From: Bin87 sp965220265
GTDB lineage: Bacteria; Chloroflexota; Dehalococcoidia; Lucifugimonadales; UBA3495
Direction: 5' to 3'
DNA length: 64,000 bases
NCBI GenBank assembly: GCA_965220265.1
Contig: CBDCPM010000004.1
Coordinates: forward strand, 3,224,001-3,288,000
Positions 1 to 8,938 of this stretch are shown here, one piece after another. Made by a program: the position numbers and the translations under genes. Each line of letters opens with the position of its first letter. Within the stretch, counting starts at the first letter, position 1. Under the pieces are notes generated by a model. The model was given only the letters and a program-made list of their open reading frames with translations. It was not told the DNA's origin and did not search any database.

Positions 1-99
1 CTCGGCCCGGTAAGCATCCAGCGCTGCCTGCAACGACACCTGCGAGCGGGCGGGGATTTCCCGCTCCATTTCCACTTCCAATTGGTATAACGGCCCCAT
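1..99 (-). CDS. Hypothetical protein, N-terminal part only
   Basis: Thirty-three open codons run from an ATG at 99 off the left edge (begins MGPLYQLEVEMEREIP). A weak purine-rich stretch (GGAAGG) lies about 8 bases upstream of the ATG. The residues look like an ordinary soluble charged protein, but too little is visible to name a family. It would be transcribed in the same direction as the RidA-like gene to its right. Confidence 0.4.
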   Translation of the reverse strand, partial: MGPLYQLEVEMEREIPARSQVSLQAALDAYRAE

Positions 100-156
100 G
101 ACAGAACCCTTCCGCTCGGGTACCCAACCAACCTGATGACCACATCCTACATTCAT

Positions 157-225
157 ACCACCTAAACCGGAACGCTACTTTCGCCACGCCTTCTCTGGAC
201 TCCTGCTTGCGCAGGAGTGACGATA
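157..225. repeat. REP-like palindrome and short dispersed repeat
   Basis: A 22-base segment at 157-178 recurs at 1122-1143 with one difference. At 199-218 there is a palindrome, ACTCCTGC-ttgc-GCAGGAGT. Its arms resemble the palindrome at 8891-8904. These are typical of REP/MITE-like intergenic repeats. Confidence 0.6.
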
Positions 226-249
226 TAATTTGCCAGTTGTCGACACTCT

Positions 250-780
250 CTAGTCGGCGACGCGGTAGGCGACGCATTCGACTATTTCGATGAGCAACGG
301 CTTTTGGGCGAGACCGGTAGTGCCGATGACGGCGCGGCAGGGCGGGTTGGGAATGAACTCCCGGTACACCGTGTTGAATTCGTCCCACCGGTCCATGTTG
401 GTCAGGAACACAACCATCTTGACCACCCGTCTGAAGTTGGTGCGGGCCGCGCTCAGGATGGTCTCGACGTGCCGGAAGCAGGCGCGGTATTGTTCCAGGT
501 AGGTCTCGCCGACGGTGACGCCGTCGAAGTTAGAAGAAGTGGTGCCGCGGCAATGTACCCTGACCGCCCGCACCTTGAGCATCCGGGTCAGGTCTTCCTC
601 AAAGTAGTCGCTGTACAGCCCGGTGCGGTAGGAGACGGAAGCGGTGGCGTCGCGGCGCCCGTCGGCGATAATCAGGTCCAGCAGCTGGTCGCGCTCGTCG
701 AAGGGTAAAGCTTGGGCCTCCTCAATGCGCATGGCGTCGAGCTCGGCCAGAGTGAGAGCAGCGAGTCCGGTTCGGGTCAT
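250..780 (-). CDS. RidA/YjgF-family deaminase-like protein
   Basis: The 176-residue product ends with the RidA hallmark: PPCRAVIGTTGLA, containing the Arg that binds the substrate carboxylate, followed by LIEIVECVAYR. RidA proteins are trimeric enzymes that hydrolyse reactive enamine/imine intermediates, and some relatives deaminate ring-cleavage products. About 45 extra N-terminal residues (LTLAELDAMRIEEAQ...) precede the usual roughly 130-residue fold. The start was set at the ATG at 780, which has AAGGAC upstream; an in-frame TTG at 816 is an alternative. The intact gene lies among amidase and pyrimidine-degradation genes, which suggests nitrogen-compound catabolism. Substrate unknown. Confidence 0.8.
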   Translation of the reverse strand: MTRTGLAALTLAELDAMRIEEAQALPFDERDQLLDLIIADGRRDATASVSYRTGLYSDYFEEDLTRMLKVRAVRVHCRGTTSSNFDGVTVGETYLEQYRACFRHVETILSAARTNFRRVVKMVVFLTNMDRWDEFNTVYREFIPNPPCRAVIGTTGLAQKPLLIEIVECVAYRVAD

Positions 781-1027
781 CGTTAGGCGTCCTTGTGTTC
801 GGAGTACAGCCGTCAAGCTTGCCTAGCCTCGCGGGGGGCAGCCTATATTAGCCCTCAGCAGCACAAGGCTGCAAGCGAAGCGAAACTGACGTAATTGTTC
901 ACGTTTGAGGGGATCTGATCGGCTCAGCACCGGAATTGCCTACTTGGCCACGGCTCTGGGAACGGCCAAAAAGCCCGCAGATCTCATCAACTCTGAACAG
1001 TTACAAACTGACGGCAGCGTTGCAATT

Positions 1028-1143
1028 CAGGTGGTTCAGCTCTTCGTCATTCTCTCGAAAGCGGGAATCCAGGAAACCACAACCAGAAAATCCCATCTAT
1101 CCTGCGCATCCATGCCAGAAAACCACCTAAAACGGAACGCTAC
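1028..1143. repeat. MITE/REP-like element
   Basis: This intergenic segment is bounded by inverted AGGTGGTT and AACCACCT. It contains a REP-type imperfect palindrome (TTCTCTCG-aaa-GCGGGAA, about 1055-1072) and ends with the 22-base repeat also found at 157-178. No gene is seen between 817 and 1140. Confidence 0.5.
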
Positions 1144-1805
1144 CGTGGCGCCTGGTTCAACCCAGCGATTCGCTCGCACCATTGCGCCGCGCCCAAGACC
1201 CTGCCCTCCTGCGCCCACGGGCCACCGAACTGCACGACCATGGGCATCCCCAGCTCGCTCAGGCCCGTCGAGAGCACCACAGTGGGCAACCCCGCGGCCG
1301 TCCACGGCACCTGGAACGCAGCGTCACCGGTGGTGCTCAGGCCATGGGGAGCCGGCGACGGCATCGCCGGCGTCATCACAACGTCCACCATGTCGACCAT
1401 CTCGCTGAAATCGGCGCGGAACTGCCGCCTCAGTCGCTGGGCTTTCAAATACGCCGAAGTCGGCATGATCATGCCCATCTCCATGCCGGCGCGGATGCGC
1501 GGGCCGTAGTCGGCAGCGCGGACTCGGTGATTGACCTCGTGGACTGCCGCGCACTCGACGTTGGACACGATGCGCTGGAAACTGTGCACCACGGCGAAGC
1601 TGTCGGGCAGCGGTATCTCCTCGACCTCCGCACCAGCCTCCGCCAGCTGGTTGGCCACGGCCTCGGTGTGCGCCCACATCCGGGAGTCGCATAGTCCTGG
1701 TAATACTGCCGCACCAGCCCGATGCGAGGCGGCCGGTCGTGCTCCGTCATCTGCGCGCTGAAGTCGGGCTCCGGTTCGCGCAGGCTGCCCGGATCATTGT
1801 CGTCC
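1140..1805 (-). pseudogene. Amidase C-terminal fragment (decayed duplicate)
   Basis: The translation is nearly identical to the C-terminal half of the intact amidase at 7133-8491: shared blocks include LPDSFAVVHSFQRIVSNVEC, MGMIMPTSAYLKAQRLRRQ and GGPWAQEGRVLGAAQWCER. The frame is broken near 1680, where the sequence moves from ...RIGLVRQYYQDYATP to WAHTEAVANQ. The catalytic Ser-Ser-Lys half is missing because the fragment joins an IS630-type transposase piece near 1805. It cannot encode an active enzyme. Confidence 0.85.
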
Positions 1806-2208
1806 GTGCCGCCGCAACCGTCAGCGCCGCATACTCCCACACGAAAGCTTCCCGCCGCGCTGGGTCCGCTTTCACCAACCGCCTCTTGGGACGCTTCAGC
1901 ACAAACCTTAGCCGATGCAAGTAGTTCAGACAACTGCTCCGGCTCACCTCCCCTCGTTGCTCCACGTCCAACGCGGGGGAACCACCAGTCTGCTCGAAAA
2001 CCAGCGCTTTGGGACCGCCCTCGGCGAAGGCCTTGACCCATCGGCCTATGGTGTGGGCATCCCGCTCCAGGGCTCGGCCCACCGCCGCCGCCGTCCATCC
2101 CTGGGCCAGCAGCCACACCCCGTGCCATCGCTCCCGTTCACGTGGCGTCGGCGCTCGGTACATCCGTCGCCTTACTCCAGCCTCGTCTATGCACCACTGC
2201 TCCAGCAA
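1806..2208 (-). pseudogene. IS630-family transposase N-terminal fragment
   Basis: The fragment shows the helix-turn-helix N-terminus of IS630-type transposases (RERERWHGVWLLAQGWTAAAV, then HTIGRWVKAFAEGGPKAL) and later SSCLNYLHRLRFVLKRPKRR. Sequence normally found between these blocks is deleted, and the DDE catalytic half is absent. The reading frame runs into the amidase fragment, so an insertion followed by deletion or recombination produced a chimeric relic. Bases 2209-2340 hold no recognisable feature. Confidence 0.75.
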
Positions 2209-2340
2209 CCCCCCATCTCCTGCCTACCCGACTACCCCCTCAGATCTCGCAAACGACCGTCCAATTTGAATCCATTTTACCCAACACCAATGCGGGTTTC
2301 ACCTTGGTCTCGGTTTAGGCTTTCGGGGTAGGGACTAATC

Positions 2341-3210
2341 CTATGGCTCCAGCAACTCGTCATAGGTGTCGGGGCGGCGGTCCCGGTAAAACTGCCAAGT
2401 GGTGCGGACTTGGCGTATTTCATCCAGGTCCAAGTCGGCGACGATGACTTCATCCCGGTCACGGGACCCTTGGGCGACGATTTGACCCCTGGGGTCGCAG
2501 AAATAGCTCTTCCCGTAGAACTCCCCTATCTCCCAAGGCTGTTCCCAGCCCACTCGGTTGATGGCGCCGACGAAGTACCCGTTGGCTATGGCATGGGCGG
2601 GCTGCTCCAACTCCCAGAGGTACTCGGACAGTCCCGCCACGGTGGCGGAAGGGTTGAACACCAGCTCTGCCCCGTTGAGACCCAGCGCCCTCGCGCCTTC
2701 GGGGAAGTGGCGGTCGTAGCAGATGTACACGCCCACTTTGCAGACGCTGGTGTCGAAGACAGGGTAACCGGTGTTGCCGGGCTTGAAGTAGAACTTCTCC
2801 CAGAAACCCGGTTCCAAGTGGGGTATGTGGGTCTTGCGGTACTTGCCCAAGTAGGTTCCGTCCCGCTCCAGCACGGCCGCCGTGTTGTAGTAGACCCCTG
2901 GCATCTCCTCCTCGTAGACGGGAACGATCAGCACCATGCCGTGCTTTTTGGCGAGTTCCTGCATCAACCGGACTGTCGGCCCCTCGGGTACCTTTTCCAC
3001 CATTGCGTACCAGCGGACGTCCTGCTCGGCGGGAAAGTATGGGCCATAGAACAACTCCTGGAGACACAGAACCTGCACCTGCTGGGCCGCCGCTTGCTCG
3101 ATCAGCGAGACATGTTTGTCGATCATGTATTGTTTCAGACGGCCCAGGTCCTGGAGCGCTTGGCCGTCGACTCTGGCCTGAATCAACCCGGCGCGGATGG
3201 TCCGTGGCAT
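2341..3210 (-). CDS. Beta-ureidopropionase-like carbon-nitrogen hydrolase
   Basis: This 289-residue nitrilase-superfamily enzyme has its triad visible: Glu52 (LCLQELF), Lys126 (KYRKTHIPH) and Cys164 (VYICYDRHFP). The sequence pattern (LEPGFWEKFYF, PSATVAGLSEYLWELEQPAH) fits N-carbamoyl-beta-alanine amidohydrolases or N-carbamoylputrescine amidases. The first is favoured because dihydropyrimidinase lies about 1 kb upstream on the same strand. It would hydrolyse N-carbamoyl-beta-alanine to beta-alanine, CO2 and ammonia in the cytoplasm. AGGAGGAGG five bases upstream of ATG 3210 fixes the start. Between the two pathway genes sits a broken LLM oxidoreductase gene. Confidence 0.9.
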   Translation of the reverse strand: MPRTIRAGLIQARVDGQALQDLGRLKQYMIDKHVSLIEQAAAQQVQVLCLQELFYGPYFPAEQDVRWYAMVEKVPEGPTVRLMQELAKKHGMVLIVPVYEEEMPGVYYNTAAVLERDGTYLGKYRKTHIPHLEPGFWEKFYFKPGNTGYPVFDTSVCKVGVYICYDRHFPEGARALGLNGAELVFNPSATVAGLSEYLWELEQPAHAIANGYFVGAINRVGWEQPWEIGEFYGKSYFCDPRGQIVAQGSRDRDEVIVADLDLDEIRQVRTTWQFYRDRRPDTYDELLEP

Positions 3211-3239
3211 GGCAACCTCCTCCTGATAAGCCTCCGGTG

Positions 3240-4233
3240 AGGGGCGAAGGCGTCAATAATCGCCCGTATTTGGAAGTCAAAGGACAGAGCACCGGACAGG
3301 AAGCGCCGGCGTCCGCGTATTCCAGCACACGTTCCCTGTACATCTCCGGGGTACCGGCGGCGAAGAGCAAGTCAACGGTATCGTCCCCTGCCAAGGATAT
3401 GGCGTCTTCGATTACTCCTTCTCTTGGAGGCCATCCCCCATGGCATCGTGGACGTTTTGAATTACGTCGTCGGGCACGCCACTGGCCTTGCCGATGTGCG
3501 GCTGCTGGCCTGCATACATAGTCACGTCGTGACGGGCGATGTTCCAGACCGTTTCTGCGTCGTCGGACATGGCCACGGCGAGCATGCGGGGCATGTCAAC
3601 GTCTTGAATCGACCGGCCGGCCCGAGCCGCTCCCCGTTCCACCATTTCGAGGGACTGGCGCAGGCAGATGGTCGACGTAAAGAAGATGTGTAAGACGCCG
3701 GCGGCGGTCTCTCCAGCCAGTTCCATCATCCTGGGGCCTGTGGCGCCAATGTAGATGGGAACGTCGATGGGTTCCCGCACCATCCGATCTCCCAGGTCCA
3801 GGCGCAGGTCTTCGACCTTTACGACTTCGTCGTCGAGGTTCACCGTCTCCATTTCAAGCAACTGCCTGACAGCCGTCACGTACTCCCGCATGGCGGACAG
3901 GCGCCTGCGGCGTCGGATTCCCTGGTTGCGCGCCAAGGAGTCCCAGTAGGCCCCAATCCCCAGAATGATCCTCCCGTCGGACAACTCATGGAGCGTCGCC
4001 AGGGTCATCGCCTAAGTCTCGCTGTGCAGGTTCAGTCGTTGACGACGCCATTCGCCAGCCGGATGCTGCTGGTTGCTTGGGAAAAAGGCCGCCAAGAGTG
4101 TCATGGCGTCGCGGACCAACCGGGTCTCGGAAGCCCAACCCGATTCGAACCCCCGCTGCTCGGCGTACCGGACCAACTCTACCTGCTCCCGCGGGGACGG
4201 CCGGTCCTGGAAATTCAGCCCAACTCTGTCCAT
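3240..4233 (-). pseudogene. LLM-class flavin (F420/FMN) oxidoreductase, frameshifted
   Basis: Three consecutive pieces in different frames form one luciferase-like monooxygenase: the N-terminus at 4233-4012 (MDRVGLNFQDRPSPREQVE), the core at 4008-3412 (LATLHELSDGRIILGIGAYW, PIYIGATGPRMMELAGE), and the C-terminus at about 3425-3240 (DDTVDLLFAAGTPEMYRERV). Around 4010 a segment that normally follows TLLAA is lost and a stop appears. A second shift lies near 3425, where PREGVIEDAISLAGDD would continue the protein. The ribosome-binding site AAAGGA before ATG 4233 is still intact. In this family the enzymes use reduced F420 or FMN; this copy is probably inactive unless the breaks are sequencing errors. 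Confidence 0.8.
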
Positions 4234-4266
4234 GTCTGTTCCTTTGAATGCTATGGTTTCACCCGT

Positions 4267-5640
4267 CTATTGCGGGCTGCGCTTGAGGAAGCGGCCGCCG
4301 GCTGAAATGCCGGTGTACTTTCCGCCCTCTACCAGCACACGCCCATTGGCGATTACAGCCTCGGGCACGCCTTTGACCGTCATACCCTCGTAAAGATTGT
4401 AGTCTATGTTCATGTGGTGGGTCTGGGCACTGATCACGGTCTCGGCATCCGGGTCGAACACGACTATGTCGGCGTCGCTTCCCACGGCGATGGTCCCCTT
4501 GCGAGGGAAAAGCCCGAACAGCTTGGCGGGCGTGGTGGCGAATACTTCCACCAGCCGGTTCATGTCCATCAGACCGGATACCATGCCGTTGGTGTAAATG
4601 AGGCTCAAGCGGTTTTCGATACCGGGCCCGCCGTTGGGAATCTTGGAAAAGTCATTTACGCCCAGGGTCTTCTGGTCGCTGAACCGGAAAGCGCAGTGGT
4701 CTGTGGAGACCACTTGGAGGTCGTTGCGACGCAACCCCTTCCACAGCTCTTCCTGGTGCCATTTGTCGCGCAAGGGCGGCGTCAGCACATACTTGGCTCC
4801 CTCGAAACCTTCCTGGTCGTACATGCTGTTGTCCAAAGTCAGGTAGTGGGGGCAGGTCTCAGCGTAGACGTAATTTCGACGGGAGCGGGCCGCCTGCACC
4901 TCTTCCAACGCCTCGGTGCAACTGAGGTGGACGAAGTAAACTGGCGCGCCGGCGACCTCGGCCATGCGGATCGCCCGGTGGGTGGCTTCGGCCTCGGTTA
5001 TCGGAGGACGGGTGCTGGCGTGGAACCTGGGTGCGGTGTCACCCTTGGCCAGGGCCTCCTGCACCAGCACGTCGATCATGTAACCGTGCTCGGCGTGCAG
5101 GCAGATCATCGCTCCGTTGTCCGCCGCCCTAACCATGGCTTTGAAGATCGTGTCGTCGTCCACCATCACCGCGCCGCGGTAAGCCATGAACATCTTGAAG
5201 CTGGTGACGCCCTGCCGTACCATCTCGTCCATCTCGGGCAAGCGGGAGTCCGGCAGGTCACGGATGATCATGTGGAAGCCGTAGTCGACCGCGGCTTGTC
5301 CTCCGGCTTTCTGGTGCCATATTTCCAGTGCTTCCGTCAGCGACTGGCCCGGCTGTTGCACCACGAAGTCCACTATGGTGGTGGTACCGCCGACCGCTGC
5401 GGCGATAGTGCCGGTGCTGAAGTCGTCGGAAGAGACGGTACCGCCGAAAGGAAAGTCCAAGTGGGTATGAGGGTCGATGCCGCCGGGAATAACGTACTTG
5501 CCGATTGCATCTATGGTCTTGGCGTCGTCCGCAGACAAGTCAATACCTATCGTGCGGATTTTGCCGTCGTCCACCAGGATGTCCGCCACGTAGTTGTCCA
5601 CTGCGGTGAAGATGTGCCCGTTCTTGATCAATACACTCAT
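4267..5640 (-). CDS. hydA: Dihydropyrimidinase (D-hydantoinase)
   Basis: This 457-residue cyclic amidohydrolase shows all metal ligands: His58 and His60 (GGIDPHTHLDFPF), carboxylated Lys149 (GVTSFKMFMAYRG), His182 (ICLHAEHG), the VHLSC histidine and the Asp of STDHCAF. It opens dihydrouracil or dihydrothymine (and hydantoins) to N-carbamoyl-beta-amino acids, the substrates of the enzyme encoded at 2341-3210. The start at 5640 (MSVLIKNG) has GGAGGG five bases upstream; an upstream in-frame start at 5694 would add a non-conserved tail. No dihydropyrimidine dehydrogenase is visible in the window, so the first step must be encoded elsewhere or the enzyme serves hydantoins. Confidence 0.93.
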   Translation of the reverse strand: MSVLIKNGHIFTAVDNYVADILVDDGKIRTIGIDLSADDAKTIDAIGKYVIPGGIDPHTHLDFPFGGTVSSDDFSTGTIAAAVGGTTTIVDFVVQQPGQSLTEALEIWHQKAGGQAAVDYGFHMIIRDLPDSRLPEMDEMVRQGVTSFKMFMAYRGAVMVDDDTIFKAMVRAADNGAMICLHAEHGYMIDVLVQEALAKGDTAPRFHASTRPPITEAEATHRAIRMAEVAGAPVYFVHLSCTEALEEVQAARSRRNYVYAETCPHYLTLDNSMYDQEGFEGAKYVLTPPLRDKWHQEELWKGLRRNDLQVVSTDHCAFRFSDQKTLGVNDFSKIPNGGPGIENRLSLIYTNGMVSGLMDMNRLVEVFATTPAKLFGLFPRKGTIAVGSDADIVVFDPDAETVISAQTHHMNIDYNLYEGMTVKGVPEAVIANGRVLVEGGKYTGISAGGRFLKRSPQ

Positions 5641-5784
5641 GACGTCCCTCCATGCGGCTGACTGAGGAAACCTAATTCTAGGACGAATCGACAATTACTG
5701 AGCCCCAAGCGCGGTGAAGCCACCGGGCAAAAGGCGACCGACGACGGATTCTCCGAGCGGAATAAGACGCTCCGGCTCCCCGCC

Positions 5785-6078
5785 ATGTTGTTTGTCACGG
5801 GATTGATCACACTCGTGTTGCCGTTCCTGATACCGGTTGGTGTCTCCCTGCGCAGCAGTGGTCGTTCCCGTCAACATTCCGACAGCTTGCTGGTCGGCTT
5901 ATTTGCGGGTTCGGCCACCGTCGGCCTGACCAGCGTCGGGGTTTCCATAATCGCATTTTGCGTCCCCGAAATATTGACCACCGGCGTGGGGCTCTTGGCC
6001 GCATTCGTCGTCGCCATCGCCGCACCGGCAGCCATGATTTGGCTCACTCGTGGTTGGCTGCGCAATGACCATCAATAA
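5785..6078 (+). CDS. Small hypothetical membrane protein
   Basis: The 97-residue product has three hydrophobic stretches (LFVTGLITLVLPFLIPVGV; LLVGLFAGSATVGLTSVGVS; GVGLLAAFVVAIAAPAAMIW) and a basic C-terminus, a plausible inner-membrane protein. The frame stays open upstream for about 28 codons of charged residues (SPKRGEATGQKATDDGFSERN), so translation may start earlier at a non-ATG codon near 5698. No Shine-Dalgarno sequence is seen for ATG 5785. Family not recognised. The IS427-like element begins 18 bases after its stop. Confidence 0.45.
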   Translation: MLFVTGLITLVLPFLIPVGVSLRSSGRSRQHSDSLLVGLFAGSATVGLTSVGVSIIAFCVPEILTTGVGLLAAFVVAIAAPAAMIWLTRGWLRNDHQ

Positions 6079-6095
6079 CGCTACCATAGAGACTA

Positions 6096-6901
6096 GGCTG
6101 TGTTGACATTTCACCGTAACCAAATGAGGGCAGCGGTAAATTGAAGGAAGCCCAGGTATCTGGTGTCCAGCTTCTCAAACCTGGAAAATACGCGGCGATA
6201 GTGCTTTATCTTGTTGATGAAGCATTCCACCAAGTGACGCTCCCGGTACAGGTAAGCATCGTAGGCTTGGGGTTCCTTGCGGTTGGAGCGTGGCGGTATG
6301 ACCGGACGCAGGCCCCGTTCCAGGATATGCTGACGAAACTCCTGGGAATCATACCCCTTGTCGGCAATCATGTACTCTCCGGCATAATCGGCGATCAGAG
6401 CATCGGCCTGAGTGATGTCATGCTGTTGTCCCCCAGTCAGGATGAACCGCAAGGGATTACCCAAGGCATCCACGCTCACGTGGACCTTGGTGCTAAACCC
6501 GCCGCGGCTCCGGCCCAGGGCCTGGGCTGCCTGGCCACCTTTGGGGGGGCGCTCCGGCGGCGCAAGGATGGGCCCGAACCACGGTGCTGTCGATGATGAG
6601 GCATTCCAGATCCGGGTCGTCGGCGAAATGCTGATGCATCAGTTCCCAGATACCCCGGTCGGCCCAGCGGGCGAACCTTTTGTACACGCTGTTCCAATTT
6701 CCATACTCAGCCGGGAGGAGCCGCCACTGGGCGCCGGAACGGGTCACCCACAGTACAGCTTCTATGAAACGTCGGCATTCCGCTTCCTAGCCAACATACA
6801 GGTCGGCGCGCCCTCGCAAGAACTGGAGAATCTTGGTCCACTGATTTGTTGAGAGCCTAAGTCTTGACATAGTTCTATTATAACCAAATGTCAACAGAAC
6901 C
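6096..6901 (-). mobile_element. IS5-family (IS427-group-like) insertion sequence
   Basis: The element is bounded by inverted repeats GGCTGTGTTGACATTT (6096-6111) and its partner at 6886-6901 (GGTTCTGTTGACATTT on the other strand), matching at 14 of 16 positions. The flanks carry TA on both sides (CTA read with the last base of one end), consistent with the short TNA target duplication of this group. Total length is about 806 bp. Its transposase gene is interrupted. Confidence 0.85.
6111..6870 (-). pseudogene. IS427-group DDE transposase, interrupted
   Basis: ATG 6870 opens MSRLRLSTNQWTKILQFL, but an in-frame TAG at 6787-6789 follows 27 codons later. The same frame resumes as EAECRRFIEAVLWVTRSGAQ with the DDE block LIIDSTVVRAHPCAAGAPP. 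At a run of seven C followed by AAA (6540-6549 on the complement) the frame must move by +1 to reach GGQAAQALGRSRGGFSTKVH and the second half (MIADKGYDSQEFRQ; HLVECFINKIKHYRRVFSRF). Many IS427-group members use two overlapping frames, so the C7 site may be natural. The TAG is a genuine defect. Confidence 0.85.
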
Positions 6902-7132
6902 TACTCAATTTGAGCGACGCGCAGCGCGAAGTTTTCGGTTTCAGGCGCTATACGCACGCTATGTCCACGACGGTTGCCAAGGCCCATCCCGCGGCACCAG
7001 CAATCCACTCCGGCAACACGACCGAAACCCCGACCCCTGAAGGTTCAGGGGAGATGTCGGGGCGGAGCATATCAGCCGGCACCCTGACCCTGTGCCGTTT
7101 GTCTTTGTACACGACTTCATGGACGACAGGTG

Positions 7133-8491
7133 TCAACAGTTGGGCGGCGCTTGGTTCAACCCGGCAATCCGCTCGCACCATTGCGCCGCGCCCAAGACCC
7201 TGCCCTCTTGGGCCCACGGCCCGCCGAACTGCACCGCCATGGGCATCCCCAGCTCGCTCAGGCCCGTCGACACCACCACCGTGGGCAACCCGGCGGCCGT
7301 CCACGGCACCTGGAACGCCGCATCTCCGGTGGTGTTCAGGTCACGGGGAGCCGGCGCCGGTATCGCCGGAGTCATCACGACATCGACCTTGGCAGCCATC
7401 TCGCTGAAGTCGGCGCGGAACTGCCGCCGCAGTCGCTGAGCTTTCAGATACGCCGACGTGGGCATGATCATGCCCATCTCCATGCCGGCGCGGATGCGCG
7501 GGCCGTAGTCAGCGGCGCGCACGCGGTGATTGACCCCGTGGATTCCCGCGCACTCGACGTTCGACACGATGCGCTGGAAGCTGTGCACCACGGCGAAGCT
7601 GTCCGGCAACGGTATTTCCTCGACTTCAGCCCCGGCTTCCGCCAGTCGATTGGCCACGGCCTCGGTGTGCGCCCACATCTCCGGCGTGGCGTACTCCTCG
7701 TAAAACTGCCGCACCAGCCCGATGCGCGGGGGCCGGTCATGCTCCGCCATCTGCGCACTGAAGTCGGGCACGGGTTCGCGAAGGCTGCCGGGATCATTGT
7801 CGTCCGCGCCGCTCAGCACGGTCAGCATCAGCGCGGCATCTGCCACCGTTCGGGTCAGGATGCCCACATGGTCCAGCGACCAGCTTAACGGGGCCACCCC
7901 GTACCGTGAGATGCGCCCATAGGTGGGCTTCACGCCGACGATGCCGTTGTAGGCCGCCGGTCGGCACGTGGAGCCGCCGGTCTGCGAGCCCAGCGCCGCC
8001 GGAACCATCCGCGCCGCCACCGCCGCTGACGACCCGCTGCTGGAGCCGCCGGGAGTGTGCTCCAAGTTCCACGGGTTGCGCGTCGGCGAGGGGTCGGAGG
8101 AGGCAAATTCGGTGGTGACTGCCTTGCCGAGGATGATGCCACCGGCCGCTTTAATTTTGGCCACCGATGTCGCGTCGAAGTCGGGCACGAAGTCGGCGTA
8201 CACCTTCGATCCGCAGGCGGTGAGCATGCCTTCAGTGTAGAAAATGTCCTTCAGGCCCACGGGCACGCCGTGGACCGGTCCCAGCGGGTCGCCGCGCTGG
8301 ACTTCCGCCTCCCGTTGCTGGGCTGCCGACAGCACCGCGTGCTGGTCGATGGTGACCCACGCCTGCAGGTCGCCGTCCAGCGCGTCGATGCGCGCCAGCA
8401 GCGACTCGGCCAGCGCCACCGGCGACAGGGTTCCTTCGCGAATCCGCACGGCGGCCTCTGCCACCGAAAGTTCATGGAGTTCAGGCATCAT
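7133..8491 (-). CDS. Amidase (amidase-signature family)
   Basis: The 452-residue enzyme has the complete amidase signature: catalytic Lys in PVGLKDIFYT, the Gly/Ser-rich loop TPGGSSSGSSAAVAARMV with the cis-Ser, and the nucleophile Ser in GSQTGGSTCRPAAYNG. Such enzymes hydrolyse carboxamides, carbamates or ureido compounds via the Ser-cisSer-Lys triad. Relatives include GatA, AtzE and urea-amidolyase components. No GatB is present, so this is a catabolic amidase rather than the tRNA amidotransferase. A GAGG-type site precedes ATG 8491; ATG 8488 is also possible. A small gene lies 80 bases upstream on the same strand. A decayed copy of the 3' half is at 1140-1805. Confidence 0.9.
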   Translation of the reverse strand: MMPELHELSVAEAAVRIREGTLSPVALAESLLARIDALDGDLQAWVTIDQHAVLSAAQQREAEVQRGDPLGPVHGVPVGLKDIFYTEGMLTACGSKVYADFVPDFDATSVAKIKAAGGIILGKAVTTEFASSDPSPTRNPWNLEHTPGGSSSGSSAAVAARMVPAALGSQTGGSTCRPAAYNGIVGVKPTYGRISRYGVAPLSWSLDHVGILTRTVADAALMLTVLSGADDNDPGSLREPVPDFSAQMAEHDRPPRIGLVRQFYEEYATPEMWAHTEAVANRLAEAGAEVEEIPLPDSFAVVHSFQRIVSNVECAGIHGVNHRVRAADYGPRIRAGMEMGMIMPTSAYLKAQRLRRQFRADFSEMAAKVDVVMTPAIPAPAPRDLNTTGDAAFQVPWTAAGLPTVVVSTGLSELGMPMAVQFGGPWAQEGRVLGAAQWCERIAGLNQAPPNC

Positions 8492-8572
8492 TCAACCTCG
8501 ATGAAGGCGGCAAGCGTGCCGCGGTTGGTTCGCCGTTCACCAGTGCGGGCCTTGGTTCGTTCCCGGCGCCGG

Positions 8573-8752
8573 TTACTCTTGGTTCAGCGGTTCTAGGTCC
8601 GGGTGGACCGCGGCATTGTCAACGTCGAATATCTGCTCGGCCGCGGTTCGCAGGTACGATCCCAGCTCCACTGTGCGGTCCTCGCCGAACTCGGCGACCG
8701 CTCTCCGGCGCAGCTCCTCGTATATCCGCCCCAAGTCGTTGCTACGGCTCAT
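8573..8752 (-). CDS. Small hypothetical protein upstream of amidase
   Basis: The 59-residue product is helical and charged (LGRIYEELRRRAVAEFGEDR, then VELGSYLRTAAEQIF) and ends in an acidic tail. Size and position recall the small GatC/AtzG-like partners encoded next to amidase-signature enzymes, but no diagnostic motif can be claimed. GTG 8761 is an alternative start; GAGG precedes both. Confidence 0.5.
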   Translation of the reverse strand: MSRSNDLGRIYEELRRRAVAEFGEDRTVELGSYLRTAAEQIFDVDNAAVHPDLEPLNQE

Positions 8753-8881
8753 GCTGCTCACGCCTCAGCACGGATGCGGGTCCCAAGCTTCAAGATACTC
8801 CGCTGGGGTGTGGCCGTCCAGAGCCAGTCACGTCTCACCAGGGCCTTTTCAAAGTCGCTGCGCCAGCCCTTGCAGAACCTA

Positions 8882-8910
8882 ATCGTCATTCCTGCGCAAG
8901 CAGGGGGTCC
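8882..8910. repeat. REP-like palindrome
   Basis: TCGTCATTCCTGC-gcaa-GCAGGGGG forms a hairpin with the familiar REP sequence style (GTCATTCC...GCAGG). It is related to the palindrome at 199-218. It sits just left of the Nmad3 fragment, close to the breakpoint near 8938. Confidence 0.6.
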
Positions 8911-8938
8911 AATAGGGAAAATATGCGAGATTGAGAAG

